This document shows, in pieces, positions 1 to 12,242 of a stretch of 64,000 nt of DNA. Each line of letters begins with the position of its first letter. The first letter of the stretch is position 1. Below the pieces are notes generated by a model. The model had not been told where the DNA came from. It made no database searches and was given only the letters and a program-made list of their open reading frames with translations. The stretch comes from Whalleya microplaca. Taxonomy: Eukaryota > Ascomycota > Sordariomycetes > Xylariales > Xylariaceae. The stretch spans positions 1 through 64,000 of the forward strand of contig MU385780.1 in NCBI GenBank assembly GCA_022497155.1, given 5' to 3'. The position numbers and the translations under genes are program-made.

Positions 1-2547
1 TAATATAATTTTTATTAAATTATATTTAATATATATATATTAAAAAAGTCCTTTTTATTAGTTATATTTTTATTATTTTTATAATAAAAATGCGTAATTT
101 TTAAAAATAGAAGGAATAATTTAAGATTTTAGGCAGCCTCACTTTTTTAATTATTAGCCTTATTTTCTTTCGCTTAAATTCCAGTATTTACTTTAGTAGT
201 TTTTTATAATATTTTTAACCTTTTAATAATTATATTATAGTTATAATATTATTTTTAATTTTATTTTATTACTTCTAAAAGCCTAAAATAAATATATAAT
301 TATAAAATATATAAATTAATTATAAAATAATTAGTTTTTAATTAATTTTAATATTATATTTCCGGTTATAAAACAGCGTAAGCCGGATAATAAGTTTTTT
401 ATTAATCCGAATATTTAAAAAGCTCGGGAGCGAAAAAAAAATCTCGATTTTATAATTTTTGATATAAAAAAAGCCCGCTATAATTTAAAATAGGTAATTA
501 AGTAACGATTTGATACCTAATAAAAAAAAATCCTACTATAACTAATCGCGAAACCGAAATTTAAAAGCAAGCTATAATAATATAAGTCGAAATAAAGTAG
601 TATATATTTAATTATTTTAGGATTATTTCTATTTTAATTTTTTTTAGTTCCGAAAAAAAAAAGTATTTTAATTAAGTCGCGCGGAAATATTCCAAAATTT
701 CCGAAGGCTTTAATAATAGTAGCGCGGATTAGGTTAATATAAACAAAAAACTAGAGAAAAAGTACTATTTTTATAACAAAAAAAATAACTTTAAGCGGTA
801 TAATTTTACCGATTAATATTTTTATTCCTTTTTGCTAATATATTTTTTATACCTAATTAAAAAAAATATTTTAGAACTTAATATATAAGTTTAAAAAATA
901 TATTTAATATTTAATTATCTCGCGATTATTTTATAATTTTTATATATTTATAATTATTAAGTAACTTTTACTTTTTTAGGAAAGCTTTAAATTATTTTAT
1001 ATTAAAAAACTAAGCGAGAGCGACTTTTTTCTTTCGCTTATAAATAAATAAAATATAGTAAAAATAATAATTGAGTTTATTACTCGCGAATTTTTTCGTT
1101 TTCGAAAATATATAAACATATATTTTTAAAAAAATAATAGCGAGAACGATATTAATATTAAAAATATATAAAAAATTACCTAAAAAATAAATCGACTAGT
1201 AGTTATAAGTTATTATAAGATTATTTTATAATTATTTTATTATTTTAATTTTTTTAAGGTATTAAATATAAACTTTACTATATATAAAAAGCTAGCTAAT
1301 ATATTATTATCGATATTTTATATATAAAGTTTTATTAATATAAAAATTATTTTAGGCAGATATTAGACGCTATTAATTTTATTATCGCTAATAAAAATCG
1401 GTTTAAAATATTATAAAATTAGTAGGTTATTTAAATAAAAGAAAAATTATATATATTTAAACCTATTTATATTTTTTTATTTAAATTTTTTATATCGCTA
1501 AAAAAAAACTTTTTTTATATTATTTATCCCGCTTTATATTTTCCGATATTATAACTTAAAAACGATAATTTTTATTACGTTATATAAAGTAAAAAAATAT
1601 CGGTATTATTTGCGGCATTTGGATATTTCGTTTAAGTAAAATTAAAAATGGTATTTATTTTTAGCAATCTCGTTTATTAAAACTAGCTAAAATTAAACCT
1701 ATTATAATTTTAAGGTACGTTATTAATAAAATAATTATAAAATAATCTAATATATTATAGTATTTATATTAGTAGGGTATATTTATATCCTAGTTTTTAC
1801 GGCAGCTTTTTTTCTAAAGTTATTAGATATAAAGCTATTATTTAAATTAAACTAAAGAAATTTTTAAATATAAATTAAGTACCCGATATTTGTTTTTTTT
1901 TATTACGTACTATATTAATTTCTTTAATTCCCGTTTTTATAAAAAGCTATTTAGTTCGATTTAAAAAATATTATAAAAAATTATAAAATAGTTTTATAAT
2001 AATATTAAAAAACTGTCGAATCGTTATTTTTTATTACTTAAATATATAAATAATTAGTTTAATAAAAATATTAAAACTATTATTTATAAACTAATTTATT
2101 ATATTAAAAAATTATTAAATAAGGCGTTTTTTAAAAAATTAATGCTTTTTATAATACTATTAAAAAAAGACTTAATTTTTATTATAGCTAATTACGCGTT
2201 AAAATTAGAAATATTTAAATTAAGTCGGAAAAATATAAATAATAAAAAGCTTAATAATTTTTTAGTTTTAGCTTATTAGCTAAAACGTAATTAATTAAAT
2301 ATTAATAAGTTATAATAAAGCTAGTTTTTAATAATATCTAATTATCTGTAATTATTTTAATATTATTTTATTATATTAAAACTTATTTTTATAAGTAGCT
2401 ATAATACGATTAATTAATATTTTAATTTTTTACGTAAGACTTAATAGGATTAAGTTTTTTTTATAGGAGTTTTATAAAAGTCCCACGTATTTTTTAACTT
2501 ATAGGTGGGACTATTATAAGTAGTCCCATTAATTTTTATTGGTTTTA
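1..2547. repeat. AT-rich, RIP-mutated transposon relic
   Basis: About 2.5 kb made almost wholly of A and T, with TpA everywhere, very few CpA or TpG dinucleotides, yet scattered CpG retained. That pattern is what repeat-induced point mutation (CpA to TpA on both strands) leaves in ascomycete repeats. No open frame of useful length survives, so the element class cannot be named. Composition changes abruptly near 2.59 kb, where normal genic DNA begins. The relic probably runs off the left edge of the window. Confidence 0.8.
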
Positions 2548-2620
2548 TGGGACTCCTATAGGAAAAAAAAATTCCTATAGGAGTCCCACGGGACTATGGG
2601 ACCAACCCCGTAGGTGGGAC
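2480..2620. repeat. GTCCCA inverted-repeat cluster with perfect hairpin
   Basis: At the right edge of the AT-rich block, GTCCCAC or its complement GTGGGAC recurs in both orientations (about 2480, 2505, 2522, 2548, 2583, 2614). Within it 2548-2564 and 2572-2588 are 17-bp perfect inverted arms (TGGGACTCCTATAGGAA) around a 7-base A-rich loop. This looks like the terminal or subterminal repeat of the neighbouring element. A simple cruciform is the alternative. Confidence 0.65.
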
Positions 2621-2918
2621 TTGTACAGGTCTATCCGAAAGTGATCCTTGGCTAATTTTGCGTCAACCCAGGTTTCTGGTAATCCTCCCCCCCAAAGTAC
2701 TTCATTAGCATCATTGTACCTTGGAAACAGCAAGGGGGATAGGTATGTAGCTATCACGCAATCATACTTTACTGAGCTTTGAGCATGGGTTACCTCACCT
2801 ACGTTTCCCTAGAGGTAGACCATAGTCCAGGTAATCAGAACTTGGAAATCGCCCTGTTATTTCTGAGATGTATATATAGATAAGCTTCCATTGATCGTCA
2901 AGACACGCTTATATCTAT

Positions 2919-4934
2919 ATGGACTGGAATTATCCGCTGATATCCGGTCCGCGATCTTTGGATCGCATCATGGGTGAGGACAGCGAGCGAGAAGAGAAGC
3001 AGCCTGAGAGCATGGTTGTCAATGATGATCACTCACTCGGGTACGATGTCGCGGCTGAGAAGCGGTTGATTAGGAAGACGGATCTATTGATGATGCCAGG
3101 TCTAGGTGGGTAGTTCTCTCGTTTGCCAAAATCAGCCAACTACGATGCTGATATCAAAAGCTCTTGCATACTTCACCCATACATTGGATCGTGCAAATTT
3201 GGGTAATGCAAAAACCAACGGCATTGAGAAGGATCTAGGTCTGGTAAACAACCAGTTCTCCCTCCTTCTAGTCCTTTTCTATATTCCATATGCTCTCTTC
3301 AACGTCCCCTGGTCGATCTTGGCGAAAAAGTACAATTCAGCTCGTGTGATTCCCTTCGCCATACTCGGTTGGGGGGCTTGTTCCATGGGCGCAGCTGCTA
3401 CGAAGAACTTTGCTGGTATCATGTCTACGAGGATCGTGATGGGAGCCGTTGAAGCTGCTTGGTGAGTGGAAAAGTACCCCGTGAATGGTCTATTCTCTTT
3501 CGTTCCTTGATGTTCATTATATGCTAATATACGTGTAGTAAGAATACCCACTCGCTGCACCTAGTCTCCTTTCATCCTCTTGGTGCATTGTCTCTGTTAG
3601 CTCATGAGGAACAGTTTCAGGCCTTAATCTATTACTTAGGAGCTAATATGAAGCATCTAAATTCATTCCTATGTTTTCAATTACTATAACTTTTGATGAA
3701 ACATTACCTTTACCCTTAAGCTCTGGGAGCTGACAATTTTCAGACAAACCTTGTGAAGTCTATTATTTATCATTATTCTATACTCGAAAGGAGATGGCTT
3801 TCCGAGTTTCTTGGATTGGGCAGATGGGATTCATAGCCGTGAGTCAGAGCGCTATAGATCTGCTCAGATCAAGTATCTTAACCGTTTCGATAGGGTGCCG
3901 TTAGTGGTCTCATTTCCTGGAGCGTTTTCAGATGGGAGGGGAGTCTGAGGGTAAGTAATCGCCTCTACTCTTATTGAAACGGCATAGTCCTCCGGGAATT
4001 GACAATATTACAGGGCTGGCAATATCTTTTCATTATAGAAGGTTCCATTACAGTCGTTGTTGCGGTGTATCTATACATCTTTGCTCCACGAAGTCCCGAG
4101 AAGTCACGATGGTATTCTAATGAAGATGTTAAGCTTGCCAGGCTTCGACTCGAGCAGGACTCTCAAGATCAAGACAAGACCTTTCATTGGCAAGACGCGA
4201 AGAAGCAGCTGAAGCATTGGCCCACGTGGGCTTATGCGTTTATGGCATTGATGTATGGCGTTGGCGTGGCAAGCAGTTCAAACTTCCTCCCTGTAAGCTT
4301 AACCTCCCTTACTTTATATTGGCAAGGTATAAATAGTGTTCCCACTAACGCCAATATTCCCAAACTTTTGCAGACAATGATTAGACGGCTCACGAAGGAT
4401 ACCCCAACTGCCAATCTATATACTATTGGACCTAACTTGACAGCATCAGTTTTTCAGCTACTGACGTGTTGGCTCTCAGACCGCTATCAACAGCGAGCCC
4501 TGTTTGCTTGCGGTACTACATGTATCTCTTTATTAGCATGGATCTTGCTTGGGACCCTAGACTTAGTGCATCTGCCCCAAGCAGGGTACTTCTTGACGTA
4601 CTTGATCACCTTCGCGACCTTCATTCCTAGCAACATAGTGCCGGCGTGGCTGGCATCCAATACCCACACGACGACAGGGCGTGCCGTTGCACTTGGGATG
4701 AATTATATGGCTATGAACTTAGCAGGGATCATATCATCGTTGACCTACCGTGACGAGGACGCGCCTGTTTATCGGCCAGCATTAGTTACCTGCGGGTGCA
4801 CTCAGGGCGTTTTTATCGTCACGGCGTTACTCACACGGCACTACTACGCGACATTAAATAAGAAACTTGACTCTGGTGAGCTTTCGCACGCGCCTGGTAT
4901 GGAGGCTCGATCGGGATACCGGTATGCCGTATAA
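2919..4934 (+). CDS. MFS permease, Dal5/allantoate-permease family; one exon junction broken
   Basis: Major facilitator of the anion:cation symporter (Dal5) family, a plasma-membrane importer of small organic anions or vitamins. Visible family motifs: TLDRANLGNA after TM1, LFYIPYALFNVPW, YYLSLFYTRKEMAFR, SGLISWSVFRWEGSLRGWQYLFIIEG, and LASNTHTTTGRAVALGMNYMAMNLAG in the C-half. Exons read: 2919-3105, 3161-3461, about 3745-3838, 3894-3950, 4014-4292, 4374-4934; introns 1, 3, 4 and 5 are consensus and in frame. The junction 3461 to ~3745 is not: the gap is 282 bp, and the only acceptor by the KPCEVYY codons is one base out of phase and would create a stop. An ordinary acceptor already occurs at 3538. 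The gene may be a young pseudogene, or the assembly has an indel. The start could also be the ATG at 2969. Substrate unknown. Confidence 0.7.
3539..3744 (+). other. Unexplained ~206 bp segment in the MFS gene
   Basis: After a normal-looking 77-bp intron (3462-3538, branch-like GCTAAT, acceptor TGTAG) the codons expected next (Lys-Pro-Cys-Glu-Val-Tyr) appear only at about 3745. The DNA in between translates to nothing like the family and meets a stop in the MFS frame. It starts GTAAGA and ends TTTTCAG, so it could itself be an intron-like insertion. Removing it still leaves a one-base frame conflict. Confidence 0.4.
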
Positions 4935-5883
4935 GAACAAGGAATAAGCCGAATTACTCTACAGGCTAGATTGATAATTTGACAGTTAGCATAGGGAAGA
5001 AATGTTGCACTTCGGCTACAGATCCGCCCTCGGATAATACATTGCCTCATGAGACTGTACAAATGACCTATGACAGCAAGCTACAATTAACAACTGAGCA
5101 CCTACACAGTAAGCTTCATAATAATCTAGCATCCTGCATTGCATGCAACAAACCTAGATAATCCAGTCTCAGCTGCCGCTTGACTTGGTTGGATAAGCCC
5201 ATCATTAAATTACACTGAATCCACTGTAACCCTGAAACTTGGAGCAGACACGGTTTCAAGAAGGTTAGTAAGTTGGCTGTATTCATTCAAAGAAAAAAAC
5301 ATGAATGACCTTACTTTGTATTTTGTAAGGCGGAGCTCATGGATGTGATTGTGGTTAATCTTCAATAGTGGGTGGCAGCAGTGGGGTAGAATGGGTGGCA
5401 GTCATATAACCACCCAAAAACACCAGGAAATTGTCACGATAAGTCACTTACAAAGTGCGAATAACCTCAAAGTGTCCAAGTCATGAGTTCAAGTGCAAAG
5501 AGAAAAAGAAACCTCACAAATGAAAAACGTCAATAATCCAACTTCTCCACCCGATTTTTGAAAACTATGATTTGAATTGAATTAATTTACGCCATTTCAA
5601 GTGGCCATTTGACTTGTTACATACGCATGTACGCTGCTGCATAGAGTATGATCTGGCCAAGCACCTGAGATTGTTAGGAGTCGCACGTGATCTGGGTAAT
5701 AAAAGTGGAACAGGGATTCAGCTGCCACGTTACCCTATCAGCCCGTCAGCCCTTTAATTACCATGTAACCTACTTCCCTGAAGTAGTTGATGACTATACC
5801 GGCGACAAATGACAATGTCAAACTTCACGATCGCACTGCCCAATAGTCCTTTGAAGTGAGCATGGCTAAAGTCTGCCACAAGG
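4935..5883. other. Intergenic, no gene seen
   Basis: About 950 bp between the MFS stop and the Zn2Cys6 start codon. Only short chance frames on both strands. Presumably the 3' region of the permease and promoter of the regulator; no recognised element. Confidence 0.5.
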
Positions 5884-7770
5884 ATGAGAAGCCAACACTC
5901 ACCTTCCTTTAGGTCTATTCCTACTGTGGCCAACGTCATATTACAAACTGAGCCACTTCAACCTAGCAAACCAAAGCTTTCACGTACGAAGACACACAAA
6001 GAACGAACAGGCTGCATTACTTGCAAGAAGCGCCACATAAAATGTGACGAGGCTAAGCCGTATTGCAATAATTGTCTTGTGAGTCGCGGACATTGCGAAG
6101 GTTATGTCATCAAGCCGAGGAAGAAACCCTCTGGGCCTTTTCAATTATGTTGGGATTCCAGGCAAGTTGCTCGTAGCGCAGCTCCCAGGATGCAGCTGCA
6201 ACTTGATCTAGACTCTCTCGACTTTCGGGACGCTACCAGCATGCTATACTTTCAGGAGTTCGTGGGCTTGGTGCAAGGACCTTGGATCGCCGCGGCATCT
6301 AGTGGTGACTTGTGGGAAGTGACCTTGCCTCAACTCGCCCGCAACAACAAAACGCTCCGGTATGCTGCAATGGGAATCGGAGCATTGAGCATGTGGCATC
6401 GTCAGTCTACGTATGAGTCGCTTCGTGCAGTGTCAATGCCAGCTCTTCCGGAAGGCGAAGAAGACGCGCACTACTTCCAAGCAATAGCTTATTACTGCCA
6501 GTCTCTAAAGCTACAGAGTCAACAAGCTTCTCTACAGGATGCGGTATTCTTGTCAGTACTACTGCTATGCTTCGAAACACTCCGGGGCAACAGGAAGGCG
6601 GCATTGAATCATGTCAATCACGGCTTAGCTTTGCTAGTTGCCTTCTTAATGGACGAAGACGCACATAACTATATAGGGGCCTTCGCACCAAACCCGAGAC
6701 CTCTCCTAGGAGCAGTAGCAGATATCTTCATCCACCTGTCAACGCAGGCCCGCACCGTCATCCCCGGCAAAGTTGGCCACGGCCTGCCCCTTCCGAATTT
6801 CGTGAAGAGGTTGAGGGACAAGAAGCAGACAGTGGAATCCTTCATGGTGCTCCTGAGCCGACTTCCTCGCTCTTCCGTAACAATTGACTGCATTCCAACC
6901 GTCTTTAATAACTTGGATGAATTCGAGGAGTACTGGATTGCTGCCCGACGTGGACGGACCGCAATAGGTCCAATCATTCTGGAAATTATACAAGCGTCGG
7001 GCGTAATGAGCTCAAAAGATGACACCGTTATCAACAACTTTTATTTGGACTTTCTCGGGAACCCCCGGATCAAAGAATTCTGCGACAACTCGACGAAGAC
7101 GATGCAAAAGCTAGATGCCGCGTTCCTACCTCTCTTCAACAGAGTCATCATGTCGAACCCGAAATCGTCGACATACCTGAGGGCCATCCATCTCCGCCTG
7201 CAGTACCTGGGCATTTATATATTCGAGAACACCCCACAGTACCTTGATATCGACACGTTACACTCCCGAACTCCCGACTTCCGCGAATATCTGTCTCTGG
7301 CTCAGATCGCCTTGCACACAGCTAAGCGAGAGATCAAGAACCCGGCTCACCAACTGTCGTTGCAGTGCGGGTTGGCATGGCACCTACTACTCGTAACACT
7401 ATTCTGTCGCGATCCCCTAGCACGTGACGAAGCCGTATGGATGTTGAAAGTCTACCCCGGTCAGGATGGGGTGTGGAATACGCGCTCTCTCTACGCCTTG
7501 GCCCTGAGAAACCGGGCTGTGGAGAGGATCAACGCGGCTGAAGGCACGCCTACAGAGCAATGGAGACGCCTGTGGCGCCGGGAATATGTCTTCGAAGACG
7601 GTGGCGACCGCGTTGTTTTCCGTTATCTAGACAAAGATGGAGTAACGGGGAAATGGCAATTGGTGGAGGAGGCAGCCGAGATCAGAGGAGAGTCTGAAGA
7701 CCCGCATTGGAAACGGCAACCTTTAACAGGATCTGGCAAGCTGCTCGTGGGGGAGTTGATGTCCTTTTGA
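5884..7770 (+). CDS. Zn2Cys6 fungal transcription factor
   Basis: Single uninterrupted frame of 628 codons. Near the N-terminus is a binuclear zinc cluster, GCITCKKRHIKCDEAKPYCNNC, with the six cysteines at residues 44, 47, 54, 61, 64 and 71, followed by a basic stretch (KPRKKP). The remainder fits the helical middle and C-terminal region of Zn2Cys6 regulators, with FVGLVQGPWIAAASSGDLWEVTLPQ resembling the Fungal_trans_2 class. It should act in the nucleus as a DNA-binding activator or repressor. It lies between the MFS permease and the ABC exporter, so it could be a local pathway regulator, but its target is not shown by sequence. The zinc cluster begins about 43 residues in, and an upstream 5' intron cannot be excluded. 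Confidence 0.88.
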   Translation: MRSQHSPSFRSIPTVANVILQTEPLQPSKPKLSRTKTHKERTGCITCKKRHIKCDEAKPYCNNCLVSRGHCEGYVIKPRKKPSGPFQLCWDSRQVARSAAPRMQLQLDLDSLDFRDATSMLYFQEFVGLVQGPWIAAASSGDLWEVTLPQLARNNKTLRYAAMGIGALSMWHRQSTYESLRAVSMPALPEGEEDAHYFQAIAYYCQSLKLQSQQASLQDAVFLSVLLLCFETLRGNRKAALNHVNHGLALLVAFLMDEDAHNYIGAFAPNPRPLLGAVADIFIHLSTQARTVIPGKVGHGLPLPNFVKRLRDKKQTVESFMVLLSRLPRSSVTIDCIPTVFNNLDEFEEYWIAARRGRTAIGPIILEIIQASGVMSSKDDTVINNFYLDFLGNPRIKEFCDNSTKTMQKLDAAFLPLFNRVIMSNPKSSTYLRAIHLRLQYLGIYIFENTPQYLDIDTLHSRTPDFREYLSLAQIALHTAKREIKNPAHQLSLQCGLAWHLLLVTLFCRDPLARDEAVWMLKVYPGQDGVWNTRSLYALALRNRAVERINAAEGTPTEQWRRLWRREYVFEDGGDRVVFRYLDKDGVTGKWQLVEEAAEIRGESEDPHWKRQPLTGSGKLLVGELMSF

Positions 7771-8153
7771 GCTAATGCAGGGTGCCCATCAGGATTAACA
7801 CAAGATGCAGACATCACAGGTGTGATATTACGACAATACGACGCACTACCCATTCCAGTCAGAAGAGGCGTGTCGACTACAGCATTACTTGAAGAGGAAA
7901 ATGGTTATTAAAATTAGTCTGTAGCTCAGGACTATGGTCATGAAGCCGTCTTACCTGGAATGCCGAGACGTAAACCTGCAGTGGGTTGTCTATGTACACA
8001 GATAAAGCGAATCTAACAAATCTGCGAAAAGGAGATCCGCGGGGACCCGACTTGAACGACAGGGGGAGAAAACGCAATTTTATCCCAGATCACGCCCAAC
8101 AGTCGGGCAGCTGAGGTAGACCGTGCTACCTTTACCGTTTACAATAAGCCACC
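7771..8153. other. Convergent intergenic spacer
   Basis: 383 bp between the 3' ends of the regulator (+) and the ABC transporter (-). No coding potential or repeat recognised; probably the two 3' untranslated regions. Confidence 0.5.
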
Positions 8154-11100
8154 CTACTGATCCAAGGCTTGATTTTGGCACTGGACATCATGTGTCAGAA
8201 AGAAAATGAGCGAGAGCGAGATGAGACAACGTACCATTCCCCAATAAACACCCTCTTTCCTAACGAGCTCATTGTGAGTGCCCTTTTCCACCACCTTTCC
8301 CTCATCAAAAACAAAGATGATGTCGGCATTTTGAATGGTCGAGAGGCGATGCGCCACAGCGATCATGGTTCGCCCATTACGTGCTCTTTCAAACGCGGCT
8401 TGGACGGTCTTCTCAGACTCGGAATCCAGTGCTGACGTTGCTTCATCCAACAAGAGAATCTTGGGATCCCGAATCAAAGCGCGTGCAATGGCAATTCGTT
8501 GTTTTTGCCCCCCAGACATAGATATACCTTTTTGACCGACGTCGGTGTCGTAGCCCTCGGGCAGGGAAATGATGAAATCGTGGATGAAAGCGTCATGACA
8601 GACCTCGTGGATTCTTTCGTCTGATACGGAGTGTGGATCGGCGACGCCGAAAAGGATGTTGTCGCGCACAGTTCCTCGAAACATCGTCGGTTCCTGAGAT
8701 ACGAGTGACAATTCCCGCCGATAGTCGTAGACGTTTAAGTCATTAATGTTGGTGCCGTTGCAGAGGATCGCGCCTTGGTTGGGTTCCAGGTCATAGAACC
8801 GCTCTAAAAGGGAAATGATGGTTGTTTTCCCACACCCGGATGGCCCAACAAATGCTGCGTACTGGCCCTTCTCGATGATGAGGCTCAGAGCTGCAAACAC
8901 CTGTACGTCCCGTGTAGGATACTTGAAATAGACATCTTGCAACTGTATTCTAACGCCGCCCTTTGTTTCGGGTATATCCTTACTGCCCATCGCACCAGCT
9001 CGGTCAATATTCACGGACTCCCGCACATCGAGTATGCGATTCGCAGCTGCAGTCGCTTGCGCGGCGCTAGGCGCTGCGGCAAGGACTTGGCTTGCTGCCT
9101 CTGCACCTTGTATGATAGCCATGAAACAAACGAAAAACGCCTCCAGAGTGTACTCGCCGCTAGCTAGGAGTCTGCCGCCGTACCAGAAGACCAGGGCTTG
9201 ACAGCCGAGACTAGCGCTGTCAGCAAACCCAAAATATGCAGACGTCCATCGGGCCTTGTGGAGAGCTGCCTTAACATGGCCATCTAAAAGCTGCTGGTAT
9301 CTGTCATTTATTGTGGATTCCATTGTGAGAGCCGAAACCGTTCTGATTGCCCCTATAGATTCGGTGGCAAACTGTGAGCTTTCCATGAAGACGGCCGAGT
9401 TCATCTGGTCAAACTGAACTTCATGCCTGTACTTCCAGTAGCCCGACGTTAGCATGATAGGCATTGTGACGAACATAGCGACTAAGCCGAGCTTCCAACC
9501 GAAAGCGAGCGCGATCATGATGCAACCAGTGACGTTGAAAACTCCGGAGAGTAGGAGCGTCAGGTTCAGACCGAAGAGCTCCTCCAACTGCTTTGCATCG
9601 CTCGCGATCCGAGAACTTAATGTGCCGTGTGAGTTGCTGTCCTCGTCAAAAAAGCGAAGCTTCTGGTATAGCATATCAGTAAGATACTGCACTTTATATG
9701 CCGCGCTGACGAAGTATTGGACACGTAGGCCAACCCAGCCCTCGAAGAAGTACGCGATACCTACGCCCACAGCCAGAACAAACCACATCAGACCCCAGAA
9801 GTCCCCTCCCCTCTCGAGTTCATCACCAGCTAAGAGGAAGACGCCAATAACTTTTGCGAAGAGCCACGCTTGGATAGGCGTACCAGCTCCAACCGCCATC
9901 GCAGAAAAGATGATCCCCAAGTAAGAAGGCCACTTCGCTCGATGCTTATGCAGAAGTTTTCCGAAGATGTGGACTAGGCTTCGAGGCTTCCCTTTTGATT
10001 GTTTCTGATGTGTGCCATCTTCCCCTAGGTTCACTACTTCATAATCCTCGCTGAGCACCTTGTCCGATGCTGCGTCAAATTCCAATGCTGGCGTTTCGGT
10101 TTCCATCGTGCTGGGCTCTGCATCATCAGCAAGTAACAAACGCAGCGATTGGGCCCGGACCAAGGCGCTATACACGCCAGATGGGTTAGCAACCAGACTG
10201 TGGTGCGTTCCCTGCTCTACCGCTTGCCCATTTTGCAGTACGATGATGTGGTCAGCCTTTTTGATAGTCGAGAGGCGATGGGCGATGGTGATGGTTGTGC
10301 GGTTTCGTGTGGCTCTATCGAGAGCAGCTTGGACTAATTTTTCGGTCCTAGCGTCGATAGCACTCGTGGGCTCATCGAGGATGATGATTTGCGGCTTCTT
10401 TATGATGCTCCTGGCGATGGCAAGACGTTGTTTTTGACCGCCTGACAGTTTTGCGCCACCGTCGCCGACTTGCGTCTCGTATCCCTGCAGAGTGCTTGGT
10501 CAGGATTATCTACTAGATTTATGAAGGGTTTCAATGGAGCCAAGAGCAACGAGCTTGGGACTTACATCGGGCAGTCGGGTGATAAACTCATGAGCATAGG
10601 CTTCCTGACATGCCTCCTGAACCAGTTCTCGTTTCTGCGCTTCGGACACGTCGGCCCACTCGGTTCCAATGAGGCCGTTTGCGACATTGCCGAAGATGGT
10701 GTCATTGAAAAGAAAAGGCTCCTGTTGAACTAGGCCGATCTGTGCCCTCCACCATCTAAGGTCTAGATCCTCCAAATTGTGATCGCCGATCCTAATAGAT
10801 CCAGATAGTTTGGGTTCGATGGGTATCTTCGGTTCCTCGTCGATCTGATCATTCTTCTCATCTTTCGACTTCTCCGGAGGCTTGGCCTCGACCACTTTGG
10901 GCAGAACATGCTGAGCTCTCAAAGAATACCACCGTTCTATCAAGCCGACTATAGTGCTCTTGCCCGAGCCAGAAGGGCCTATGAGAGCGGTGTTCTGGCC
11001 TGGCTGAATGCGAAAGCTTAGTGTGTCTAGGACTCTGACACCAGGCCGGCTGGGATACTCAAACGTTACATCTTCGAATATTATGTCTTCGGAGGCAATA

Positions 11101-12242
11101 TTTGGCTTGAGGGAGCCGGTGGGGAGCAGAGGCGCATCAATCACAGCGAAAAATTCGCACGCTGCAACCATAGCCTTGCTAACAGCTATGAGTGGCGTCG
11201 ATATACGTTCTAAGGAGGTGAGAATCATCATGACTGACATTAGCACGACAATAACAACACCAACATTGCTGATGGCGCCGGCAATGTAACGTTGAGTACC
11301 ATACCAAAAGGCTAGGCCAAATGCCCCGAATACTCCGAAGAACTGCTCTAGCATTAGTTTATTTGCGTGGATGGGCTGGTAATGACTGGAACATACGACT
11401 AGACCGAACTGAATGCCCACAATAGGGGCCATCTTTTGAGCCCGCTTCATAGCCTTACTCACCCACTCCTCATAGCGAGAGATAACACGTCCCTGAGCAC
11501 CGCATGCCATTACGAGTCGGATCCCTTCGAGGGCCTCGCTAGCAATGGCCGTGCCTTGGGCGTCCGCTTGGGCACTCTCGCTCTGGCTCTTGACGATCAA
11601 TGGCAATACCAATGACATGACAACCAAGATGTACAGGATTAACGAGGATGTCACCAAGGTGAGATCCCAGCTCCAAATGAAGGCGACGATCAGGGCACCC
11701 CAGATCGTGGCATTGAACTCTAGGAATGTTCCCAGGCGTTCGGAGATACCGAGTTGCAGAGTATTCGAAGTCGAGGTGATAGCGGTGGCAGGTGCTCCGG
11801 CAGGCATAGAGTCGATGACGTGGATGGACTGCGCAAACAGCGACCTCAGATAGTGGAGGCGGATGGACGACGACAGCCTGATACCTATCATTCTGAAGCA
11901 GAATTTGTTGATCGAGTTCAGACCCCATCGACCGAGAAAGAGGGCCATGATGTATAAGGCCTGTCGATTCAGAATCTGCTCAAAGTCGTCGTGGGGGATA
12001 GTGGCGGAGTCTTTGAAGTAATCCGTGAACTGGCCGACAAGCTGCCCGAAGATGATGTTCATCAGGGGTAGAGTCACACCCGCCCCGACTGAAGCTAAGG
12101 AGGCAACGGCGTAGATAACGAAATCCCATTTCGTCGCGTAACTGAAGACTCTAAGGTAATCGGAAATGTTTGGGGTTCGTTCTAGCCGTTCAGTGTCTGG
12201 TTCTTTTGCGTCCCTAGTGGTTGAGACTGGGTCATCGGCCAT
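8154..12242 (-). CDS. ABCB-type full-length ABC exporter
   Basis: Full transporter (TMD1-NBD1-TMD2-NBD2) of the MDR/ABCB subfamily, predicted to export lipophilic compounds or peptides through the plasma or vacuolar membrane. Four exons spliced by eye (complement 12242-11397, 11342-10566, 10484-8235, 8180-8154) close exactly at 1299 residues. NBD1: Walker A GPSGSGKS (~403), LSGGQKQ, IIILDEPTSAID. NBD2: GPSGCGKT (~1087), MSGGQKQ, ILLLDEATSALD, D-loop and switch His in AVAHRLST. Every ATPase motif is canonical, so both sites should be active. NBD1 has a charged insertion of about 35 residues (KPPEKSKDEKNDQIDEE) between Walker A and the Q-loop. Introns 1 and 3 are both 54 bp and in frame, so their retention would not break the frame; I removed them because the splice sites are consensus and the spliced text (FGLVFFGVFGAFGLAFWYG; YWGMCQNQALDQ) fits the family. 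Substrate unknown. Confidence 0.93.

Noticed and set aside
1..2547. Mitochondrial or centromeric origin of the AT-rich block
   Set aside because: The retained CpG with loss of CpA/TpG and the continuous junction with nuclear genes fit a RIP-mutated repeat better; a centromere cannot be judged from 2.5 kb.
2575..2757. Minus-strand 60-codon frame overlapping the hairpin boundary
   Set aside because: No domain resemblance; includes the palindromic repeat and lies across the composition boundary.
9454..9924. Plus-strand 156-codon frame
   Set aside because: Antisense to the second membrane domain of the ABC exporter.
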